49,111 bases of DNA from JAJXWB01 sp047971685 (GTDB taxonomy: Bacteria > Pseudomonadota > Alphaproteobacteria > Rhizobiales > Beijerinckiaceae). Every line of letters starts with the position of its first letter. Position 1 is the first letter of the stretch. Made by a program: the position numbers and the translations under genes. Where the stretch lies: assembly GCA_047971685.1 (NCBI GenBank), contig JBKDZW010000135.1, forward strand, positions 1 through 49,111, in the 5' to 3' direction. Positions 43,019 to 49,111 of the stretch are shown here, in pieces. The notes beneath the pieces are model-generated. The model was given only the letters and a program-made list of their open reading frames with translations, was not told the origin of the DNA and searched no databases.

Positions 43019-44266
43019 CTAGACAATCATCCCGATCACCGCCCCGCTCATCAGCGTCGCCAGCGTGCCCGAGACAAGCGAGCGCGGCGCCAGCGTCACT
43101 ATGTCGTGGCGGCGCTCGGGCGTCATGGCGACCATGCCGCCGATCATGATGCCGAGCGAGCCGAAATTGGAGAAGCCGCACAGAGCATAGGTCATGATGA
43201 GTTTGGAGCGGGCCGACAGCGCGCCGTCGGGCAGCGCGGCAAGATCGAGATAGGCGACGAATTCGTTGAGCGCCGTCTTGCTCGCCATCAGCATGGCGGC
43301 CGTTCCGGTTTCGGGCCAAGGCACGCCGATCAGCCATACCAGCGGCCGGAAAACCACCGCAAACGCGGCGCGAATAGAGATCGGCTTGCCGCCGATGCCG
43401 GGCAAAAGCGACAGCGCGGCGTCGGCAAGATGGACGAGTGCGACCACGACGATCAGCAGCGCGATAATGCCCGCCAGTATTTTCACGCCGTCCATCGTCC
43501 CGCGCACGATGGCCTCGAAGGAATTGGCGGCGGGATCGGGTATCTCGATTTTCGTTGCGCTGTCGTCGGGCGTAAAGGGGACCATGAGCGCCGCCAGCGC
43601 CAGCGCGGCGGGCGTCGAAATGATCGCGGCCGCAATGATGTTGGGCAGCGCATCCGGCACATGCGCGCCGAGGATCGCGCCGTAGATCGCCATGACCGTG
43701 CCGGCTATGCCGGCCATGCCGCAGGACATGAGGGCGAAAAGCTCGCCGCGCGACATGGCGGAAAGATAAGGCCGCACGATCAGCGGCGCCTCCACCATGC
43801 CGACGAATATATGCGTGGCGGCGCCCACGCCAAGCGGCCCGCCGACGCCAAGCGTGCGGCGCAGGACGAAAGCAAAGGCTGCGACGATTTTCTGCATCGC
43901 GCCCCAGTGAAAGAGCAGCGTCGCCAGCGCCGAAATCGTCAGCACCATGGGAAAGGCGCGAAAGGCGAGAATGAAGGAAGCGCCCTGTTTCGTCTCCAGA
44001 TAGGGCAGGGGGCCGCCGCCAAGAAACCCGAACACCAGCGCCGTGCCCGCATCTGTCGCCCGTTGCAGCGCCTCCACGCCATGCGTCAGGACCATGATGG
44101 CGGCGATCGCCGGCGGAAACTTCGTGAAGAGCAGCGCAAGCGCAATCTGCAAGGCGACGCCGCCGGCAACGATGCGCAAGGGGATCGCGCGCCGGTTCTC
44201 GCTCAGCGCAAAGGCGATGGCGAGGAGGATGGCGATGGCGAGGAGACCTTGAAGGACGTTGAGCAC
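43019..44266 (-). CDS. Concentrative nucleoside transporter (NupC/CNT family)
   Basis: Inner-membrane nucleoside importer driven by H+ or Na+, about 415 residues with ten or more hydrophobic segments. Family motifs: FGFLGGGPLPYLETKQGASF with the gate region, GMVEAPLIVRPYLSAMSRGE, ALCGFSNFGSLGIMIGGM and AVIGMIV at the end. Start taken as GTG at 44266; TTG at 44269 immediately before it is equally possible and has AGGA at better spacing. Follows the M20 peptidase gene on the same strand with a hairpin between, so it is probably a separate transcript. Confidence 0.92.
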   Translation of the reverse strand: MLNVLQGLLAIAILLAIAFALSENRRAIPLRIVAGGVALQIALALLFTKFPPAIAAIMVLTHGVEALQRATDAGTALVFGFLGGGPLPYLETKQGASFILAFRAFPMVLTISALATLLFHWGAMQKIVAAFAFVLRRTLGVGGPLGVGAATHIFVGMVEAPLIVRPYLSAMSRGELFALMSCGMAGIAGTVMAIYGAILGAHVPDALPNIIAAAIISTPAALALAALMVPFTPDDSATKIEIPDPAANSFEAIVRGTMDGVKILAGIIALLIVVVALVHLADAALSLLPGIGGKPISIRAAFAVVFRPLVWLIGVPWPETGTAAMLMASKTALNEFVAYLDLAALPDGALSARSKLIMTYALCGFSNFGSLGIMIGGMVAMTPERRHDIVTLAPRSLVSGTLATLMSGAVIGMIV

Positions 44267-44370
44267 CAAGCCCGCTTTCCTGCGAACGTCATTGCGAGAA
44301 TCTGTCGCGGACGGCGGTAAAACAGCCCATTCAGCGGGTCCGGCGAGGAGATGGATCGCCGCGCCGCTCC

Positions 44371-44397
44371 GGTGAAACCGCCGCGTGCGGTTTCACC
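44371..44397 (-). terminator. Hairpin after the M20 peptidase gene
   Basis: Perfect 11-bp stem ggtgaaaccgc/gcggtttcacc with loop cgcgt, about 30 bases beyond the peptidase stop and 100 before the transporter start. No T run follows on the minus strand, so termination would depend on the stem or Rho; an attenuator is the alternative. Confidence 0.6.
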
Positions 44398-44425
44398 CGC
44401 GCGCCCTGCAATGATGATTGTTCGA

Positions 44426-45808
44426 TCACGCCGACAGCGCCGCCAGCACGCGCGCCCAGCTTCGCGCGCCCTTCTGGAACGAGGTCAGTTCGTATTTTTC
44501 GTTCGGCGAATGCATGCGATCGTCGTCGAGGCCGAAACCGATCATCAGCGAATCCATTTTCAGATCGCGCTTGAACGAGCCGACGATCGGGATGGAGCCG
44601 CCTGACCCGATCATGGCGGCCTCCTTGCCCCATTCCGCCGAAAGCGCGCGTCGGACGCGCGACAGCGCCTCGGAGGAGAAGGGCAATTGCTGCGCCGGGC
44701 TTGCGCCATGCGACAGAAATTCGGCCTCGCAATCGGCGGGCAGGCGCGCGTTCACGAAATCGCGGAAATTTTCCGCGACCCTGGCCGGGTTCTGCTTGCC
44801 GACGAGGCGGAAGGAAAATTTCGCGCTCGCCTGCGCCGGCAGCACGGTCTTGGAGCCCTTGCCGGTATAGCCGCCGATAATGCCGTTGACGTCGCAGGTC
44901 GGCCGCGCCCAGATCTGTTCGAGCACGCTGCGGTCGGCCTCGCCTGCGGGAATGGACAGGCCCACTTCGCCGAGAAAAGCCTGCTCGTCGAATTTGAGTT
45001 CGCGCCATTGTTTGGCGATGTCTTCGGGCAGGTCTTCCACGCCGTCGTAGAAATCCGGCAGGGTCACATGGCCCTGAGGATCGTGCAGATCGGCGACGAT
45101 GCGCGCAAGCACATGGATCGGATTGACCGCCGCCCCGCCATAGAGGCCCGAATGCAGGTCGCGGCTGGCGGCCCTGATCGTCACTTCCTCCAGCACGAGG
45201 CCGCGCAGCATGGCGGTGATCGCCGGCGTCGTGCGGTCCCACATGCCGGTGTCGCAGACAAGCGCGAGGTCTGCGGACAATTCCTTCTTGTTCTCGGCCA
45301 GAAACGCCGGCAGCGAAGGCGATCCCGTTTCCTCCTCGCCTTCGAGCATTATCGTTATGTCGCAGGGCAGGCCGCCGGTCGCGGCAAAGGCGCGGCAGGC
45401 CTCCACGAATGTCATCAACTGGCCCTTGTCGTCGGCGGCGCCGCGTCCGAAAATCTGCGCGCCGGTCGCAGCTTGCGCGATCTTCGGCCCGAAGGGATCG
45501 CTCTCCCACAGGTTGAGCGGATCGACCGGCTGCACATCGTAATGGCCGTAGAACAGAACATGCGGCACATCGCGCTGTCTGGCCTTTGCATGGGCGACGA
45601 CCATGGGGTGGCCGGCGGTTTTCCGCACGCTTGCCGTAAAGCCGATGGCGCTCAGATCCCTGGCCAGCCAGTCGGCGGCCTTCGCGCATTCCGCGGCAAA
45701 GGCGGGATCGGTCGAGACGGATTTGATGTGCATGAGCTCGAACAGACGGTCGAGCGCGCCCTGCCTGTCGCCGTCGAGTTTCTCAAGCACCTGTTCAATA
45801 GTCGCCAT
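44426..45808 (-). CDS. M20 family dipeptidase
   Basis: A 460-residue zinc metallopeptidase (M20/M25/M40) that hydrolyses dipeptides such as carnosine-like or Xaa-Xaa substrates. Metal ligands: HVLFYGHYDVQPVDP (first His and nearby Asp), GRGAADDKGQ (bridging Asp), EGEEETGS (catalytic Glu and ligand Glu), CDTGMWD, and the final His in DDDRMHSPNEKY. The dimerisation domain includes RDLHSGLYGGAAVNP. AGGAG eight bases before the ATG at 45808 decides the start over a TTG two codons earlier. Upstream of the nucleoside transporter; both could serve scavenging. Confidence 0.94.
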   Translation of the reverse strand: MATIEQVLEKLDGDRQGALDRLFELMHIKSVSTDPAFAAECAKAADWLARDLSAIGFTASVRKTAGHPMVVAHAKARQRDVPHVLFYGHYDVQPVDPLNLWESDPFGPKIAQAATGAQIFGRGAADDKGQLMTFVEACRAFAATGGLPCDITIMLEGEEETGSPSLPAFLAENKKELSADLALVCDTGMWDRTTPAITAMLRGLVLEEVTIRAASRDLHSGLYGGAAVNPIHVLARIVADLHDPQGHVTLPDFYDGVEDLPEDIAKQWRELKFDEQAFLGEVGLSIPAGEADRSVLEQIWARPTCDVNGIIGGYTGKGSKTVLPAQASAKFSFRLVGKQNPARVAENFRDFVNARLPADCEAEFLSHGASPAQQLPFSSEALSRVRRALSAEWGKEAAMIGSGGSIPIVGSFKRDLKMDSLMIGFGLDDDRMHSPNEKYELTSFQKGARSWARVLAALSA

Positions 45809-45876
45809 GCGCAATCTCCTGCCTGACCTGAGTCTAGCGCGCCTGTTCGAGCAGCGTCAAAACGCAAGGCCGTGTT

Positions 45877-46299
45877 TCACGCCATGCGCGCGAGCGTAAA
45901 TGCTTGCAGCATGGCCACGCCCAGCCAATGTCCGCCGTCGATCGCCCAGATGCGCCAGGGCCGTTTCTGATAGGCGTAATTCGTCGCCAGCGTCGGCGCG
46001 ATAAAGCCAAGCCAGACGAAGCCGCCGCTGACCAGCGCCGATGTCATGGAAAACTGCGCGCCGGCGATATGCGTCAGCACGCCCGCCAAAGTCGCGGCTA
46101 TGGCGATCTCTGCGACAAAGGACAGGATGAGCGCGAAAACCGGCGGTCCCTTTTTTTGCGCGCCGTCCGGCTTGTCGAAGGAAAATCCGAAGCCCGCGGC
46201 CCAGGCGCGCCCGAAAACGCCATACCAGAGCGCGCCGAAAATCCAGCTCGCGGCGCTCGCTGCGAAAATAGCGAGCCAGGGGAGTTGCATGCTCACCAT
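45877..46299 (-). CDS. DUF1761 family small membrane protein
   Basis: A 140-residue protein with four hydrophobic segments: LAIFAASAASWIFGALWYGV at the start, ALILSFVAEIAIAATLAGVL, LVSGGFVWLGFIAPTLATN and WLGVAMLQAFTLA. The WIFGALWYGVFGRAW opening is the DUF1761 hallmark. The function is unknown. It starts five bases after the stop of the HerA-like ATPase gene, so the two form an operon; an ATG three codons downstream is an alternative start. Confidence 0.85.
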   Translation of the reverse strand: MVSMQLPWLAIFAASAASWIFGALWYGVFGRAWAAGFGFSFDKPDGAQKKGPPVFALILSFVAEIAIAATLAGVLTHIAGAQFSMTSALVSGGFVWLGFIAPTLATNYAYQKRPWRIWAIDGGHWLGVAMLQAFTLARMA

Positions 46300-46304
46300 G
46301 CGGG

Positions 46305-47870
46305 TTAGCGCGAACGGCCGCCCAGCACGCCGCGCAGGATCGCGCGCGTGATCTGCGTGCCGAGCGAGCGCGCCGCCGATTGCGCGGCCGAACGCACGAT
46401 CATCTCGCCGGCGGACATGCGCTGACGCCCGCCTTTGCCGCTGCCGGAACCGCCGCCGAGCATGCCGCCGAGCATGCCGCCGAGTTCGCTCATGATGCCG
46501 CCGCTCGAAGCCTCCGCCGGTTTCTCGCCGCCTGCGGCCTCCGCGCCGTCCGCAACGCGCTTTTGCAGGATTTCGTAGGCCGATTCGCGGTCGATCGGCG
46601 TGTCGTACTTTCCGCGCAATGGACTGGCGTTGATCGTCGCTTCGCGTTCGGCTGGCGTGACCGGGCCCACACGCCCGGACGGCGGCGCGATCAGCGCGCG
46701 GTCGACCATTTCGGGCGAACCCTTCAGGTCGAGCATCGAGACAAGCGCCTCGCCGACGCCAAGCTGCATGATGGCTTCGGCCGTGTCGAAGGCCGCGTTC
46801 TGCCGGAAGGTTTCGGCGGCCGCCTTCACCGCCTTCTGGTCGCGCGGCGTAAAGGCGCGCAAAGCATGCTGCGCGCGATTGCCGAGCTGGCCCAGCACCG
46901 TCTCGGGCACATCGAGCGGGTTCTGCGTCACGAAATAGACGCCCACGCCCTTGGAGCGGATGAGGCGCACGACCTGCTCGATCGCCGTCATCAGCGCCTT
47001 GGGCGCATTGTCGAACAGAAGATGCGCCTCGTCGAAGAAGAAGACGAGTTTCGGTTTGTCGGGATCGCCGACTTCAGGCAGATGCTCGAACAATTCGGAC
47101 AGCATCCACAACAGGAAGGTCGCGTAGAGCTTTGGCGAGCGCATCAGCTTGTCGGCCGCCAGAATGTTGATGACGCCGCGCCCGTCGCGGTCGGTGCGCA
47201 GGAAGTCGGAAATGTCGAGCGCCGGCTCGCCGAAGAATTTGTCGGCGCCCTGGTTCTCCAGCACCAGCAATTGCCGCTGGATCGCGCCTATCGTCGCTGA
47301 CGCGATATTGCCGTATCTGGTGGTGAACTCGGAGGCGTGGTCGGCGACGAATTGCAGGGTGGCGCGCAAATCCTTGAGATCGAGCAGCGGCAGGCCGTTT
47401 TCGTCCGCCACGCGAAAAACGATATTGAGCACACCCTCCTGCGTATCGTTGAGTTCGAGCAGGCGCGCGGTCAGAAGCGGTCCCATTTCGGTGATGGTGG
47501 CGCGGATCGGATGGCCCTGTTCGCCGAGCACGTCCCAGAACACCACGGGAAAGCGGTCGGGAACATAGTCGACGCCAAGCTCCTGCGCGCGCTTGACCAG
47601 CGCGGGCCTGGAATCGCCGGCTTGCGAAATGCCGGACAGATCGCCCTTCACGTCGGCGGCGAAGACGGGAACGCCGGCGTTGCTGAAACCTTCGGCGGCC
47701 TTCTGAAGCGTCACCGTTTTTCCGGTGCCGGTCGCCCCGGTCACCAGCCCGTGGCGATTGCCGAGCGGCAGGTTGAGATAGCGCCAGCTTTCCGCAGCGC
47801 TTTTGCCGGCGCCTATGCCGCTTTTGCCGATGAGAATCTTGCCATCAACCTGATTGGGATCGTCGGTCAC
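46305..47870 (-). CDS. HerA-like helicase/ATPase (DUF853, YjgR type)
   Basis: A 521-residue RecA-fold ATPase of the FtsK-HerA superfamily. Walker A is GATGTGKTVTLQKAAEG near residue 40-56, Walker B KLVFFFDEAHLLFDNAPKA near 270, and an arginine-finger-like region in QNPLDVPETVLGQLGNRAQH. The C-terminus holds a Gly-rich stretch (LGGMLGGGSGSGKGGRQR) and a basic helix. The cellular role of DUF853 proteins is unclear; they are neither NurA-linked HerA nor FtsK. Starts with GTG, with GGAG six bases before. Divergent from the glycine-rich small protein at 48099. Confidence 0.93.
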   Translation of the reverse strand: MTDDPNQVDGKILIGKSGIGAGKSAAESWRYLNLPLGNRHGLVTGATGTGKTVTLQKAAEGFSNAGVPVFAADVKGDLSGISQAGDSRPALVKRAQELGVDYVPDRFPVVFWDVLGEQGHPIRATITEMGPLLTARLLELNDTQEGVLNIVFRVADENGLPLLDLKDLRATLQFVADHASEFTTRYGNIASATIGAIQRQLLVLENQGADKFFGEPALDISDFLRTDRDGRGVINILAADKLMRSPKLYATFLLWMLSELFEHLPEVGDPDKPKLVFFFDEAHLLFDNAPKALMTAIEQVVRLIRSKGVGVYFVTQNPLDVPETVLGQLGNRAQHALRAFTPRDQKAVKAAAETFRQNAAFDTAEAIMQLGVGEALVSMLDLKGSPEMVDRALIAPPSGRVGPVTPAEREATINASPLRGKYDTPIDRESAYEILQKRVADGAEAAGGEKPAEASSGGIMSELGGMLGGMLGGGSGSGKGGRQRMSAGEMIVRSAAQSAARSLGTQITRAILRGVLGGRSR

Positions 47871-48098
47871 GGCATGCTCCGTTTCTGCTGGCGCGTTATT
47901 CGCACATTCATCCGAATGCCCGGCTTATAAGGCAAGAGCGCCTTGCGCGCCACGTTCCTCGAAATCGTGGGTTTTGGGCCTTTTGGGCCTTGCATTTTCG
48001 GGAAAAGTGCGGCGAGTACTGCCGTGCTTTTCCGGCCACGGATGTTCCGGTGAGCGTAAAATCGAATATTTCATCATCAAAATCTCCAGGAGATTGTC

Positions 48099-48515
48099 AT
48101 GGAAGAACTCGTCAAGCGCATTGTCGCGGCCACCGGCATTGACGAAAATATCGCCCAGCAGGCGGTTGGCATGATTCTCGGATTTCTGAAGAAGCATGCG
48201 CCCGAAGGGGCGGTCGGCGATCTCATCAATTCGATCCCCGGCGGCGAAGAGGCGGTTGCCGACACCGCAGGCGCCGGCGGCGGCCTGATGGGCGCGCTTG
48301 GCGGCATGCTCGGCGGTCTGGGCGGCTCGGCCGGCAGCGCCGGCGGCCTGATGGCGCTCGCCGGCCAGCTCAAGGACAAGGGCCTCGACATGGATCAGGT
48401 CAAGAATATCGGCCAGGAATTGTTCGCTTACGGCGGCGAGCAGATCGGCCCGGAAAAGATCAAAGAAATCGCCAAGGGCATTCCCGGTCTCTCGCAGATG
48501 GTCGGCGAGGCTTGA
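48099..48515 (+). CDS. Gly-rich helical protein of unknown function (DUF937/DUF2780-like)
   Basis: A 138-residue soluble protein: helical N-terminal part (MEELVKRIVAATGIDENIAQ), a Gly/Ala-rich middle of about 35 residues (LMGALGGMLGGLGGSAGSAG), and a helical C-terminal part (QVKNIGQELFAYGGEQIGPE). The layout recalls DUF937/DUF2780/DUF2267 proteins, but I cannot decide between them. AGGAG seven bases before the ATG. It is divergent from the DUF853 gene, whose C-terminus shows a similar Gly-rich run. Confidence 0.82.
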   Translation: MEELVKRIVAATGIDENIAQQAVGMILGFLKKHAPEGAVGDLINSIPGGEEAVADTAGAGGGLMGALGGMLGGLGGSAGSAGGLMALAGQLKDKGLDMDQVKNIGQELFAYGGEQIGPEKIKEIAKGIPGLSQMVGEA

Positions 48516-48527
48516 GCCTGGCTTTCA

Positions 48528-48604
48528 CAATCGCTCGAGGCGTGAGTCGCGATTGCCGGGCCTGACCGTCCTTGAAGAAGCGTCCTTCGGGACGGCTTGT
48601 CAGG
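48528..48604. terminator. Stem-loops between convergent genes at the right end
   Basis: Two structures: caatcgc/gcgattg (48528-48555) and a composite stem cctgac/gtcagg (48561-48604) enclosing cgtcc-ttcg-ggacg (48581-48594), the last with a very stable UUCG loop. It includes the stop of the dehalogenase gene on the minus strand and lies just after the stop of the gene at 48099, so it probably ends both transcripts. Confidence 0.65.
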
Positions 48605-49111
48605 ATGAAGGTTCGAGATTGCGGCCGGCTTGAAGATCCAAAAGCCCGGCGAGGCCGTTGAGGACGCTCGCCGGGCGAAATTCCGCATATTCGTCCGCCG
48701 CGCCTGCGCGGTTGATCCAGTTTGCGCGAAACCCGAATTTCACGGCGCCGGCGATATCCCAGCGGTTGGACGACTGGAAGAACACGTCCTGCGGGCCAAG
48801 CCCGTAGCGCGCGCTCACAAGCGCATAAACGCGGCTGTCGGTCTTGAATACGCCGGCTTCCTCGACCGAGATCGAGGGGTCGAGCAGGTCGGCAAGCCCC
48901 GCCGAGCGCACCGCGCTTTCCAGCATGGCCGGCGATCCGTTGGAGAGAATGACGAGCCTTGCGCCGCGCGCCTTCAAGGCGCCGAGCGTGGGGACGACAT
49001 CGGGAAAGGCTTCGAGCGTCGCATAGGCGGAAAGCAGTTTCGTCCGCGCCTCGCCGGATATGCCGCCGCAGCGCAGCGCTGCATGATCGAGCGCTTCCTC
49101 GGTCAGCGCCA
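48600..49111 (-). CDS. Haloacid dehalogenase type II, 5' part outside the window
   Basis: HAD-superfamily hydrolase that removes halide from 2-haloacids; only the last 170 codons are present. The frame stays open to the window edge: the part beyond the TTG at 48977 reads ALTEEALDHAALRCGGISGE and then LSAYATLEAFPDVVPTL, matching the cap domain of the family. Further on come VILSNGSP (motif II), the FKTDSRVYALV motif III region and FFQSSNRWDIAGAVKFGFRA with the SSNxWD signature of type II dehalogenases. Many such proteins act on other small organic acids. Confidence 0.93.
   Translation of the reverse strand, partial: ALTEEALDHAALRCGGISGEARTKLLSAYATLEAFPDVVPTLGALKARGARLVILSNGSPAMLESAVRSAGLADLLDPSISVEEAGVFKTDSRVYALVSARYGLGPQDVFFQSSNRWDIAGAVKFGFRANWINRAGAADEYAEFRPASVLNGLAGLLDLQAGRNLEPSS

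Overview
The window reads as one stretch of an alphaproteobacterial chromosome, most likely Hyphomicrobiales (Beijerinckiaceae/Methylocystaceae-like). This rests on the high GC, the gene content (livKHMGF-type uptake, methylmalonyl-CoA mutase with MeaB, HTH-RibB fusion, DUF1499, DUF1761, DUF853) and the recurrence of protein families common in that order. I see no rRNA, tRNA, CRISPR array, transposase, integrase or phage structural gene. Most of it is ordinary housekeeping and accessory metabolism; the genus is an inference.

Layout. 1-6.3 kb: 3' end of a histone-deacetylase-family gene, an orphan amino-acid-type binding protein, an HTH-RibB-degenerate RibA fusion divergent from a secreted phosphodiester glycosidase-like protein, chorismate synthase and polyphosphate kinase 2. 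6.4-10.5 kb: a 1354-residue Pls/PosA-type enzyme (adenylation domain, carrier domain, membrane segments and three left-handed beta-helix segments), the most unusual single gene here. 10.7-17.6 kb: histidine phosphatase, amidase, a MarR regulator with a ten-unit repeat tail divergent from an acyl-CoA synthetase, a DUF1499/LprI pair and a metallo-beta-lactamase-fold hydrolase. 18.0-24.0 kb: a complete livK-H-M-G-F uptake operon with a MetE-like methyltransferase behind it. 24.1-31.3 kb: two paralogous ~70-residue proteins, a thioesterase, MeaB, TerC, a second amidase, a lipoprotein alpha/beta hydrolase and a lytic transglycosylase. 31.5-36.4 kb: methylmalonyl-CoA mutase large subunit, an ABC-F protein and a ketopantoate-reductase-like protein. 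36.6-39.7 kb: a 2.76-kb cassette (beta-helix repeat protein plus membrane acyltransferase) between two identical 138-bp direct repeats made of the 3' end of a lytic transglycosylase gene. 39.5-49.1 kb: the intact transglycosylase, the mutase small subunit with a small exported protein, a nucleoside transporter, an M20 peptidase, DUF1761, a HerA-like ATPase, a glycine-rich protein and the 3' part of a haloacid dehalogenase.

How genes fit together. MeaB, the two mutase subunits and possibly the thioesterase and acyl-CoA synthetase point to propionyl-CoA or ethylmalonyl-CoA metabolism, though the three mutase genes are scattered. Two transglycosylases, an LprI-like protein, the acyltransferase and the beta-helix protein act at the envelope. 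The liv operon and the orphan binding protein supply amino acids or similar small solutes.

Best candidates for something new: the cassette flanked by 138-bp repeats, the Pls-like enzyme, the pair of small paralogous proteins, and a recurring habit of short tandem duplications at gene borders and N-termini. None of these is proven to be an undescribed system.
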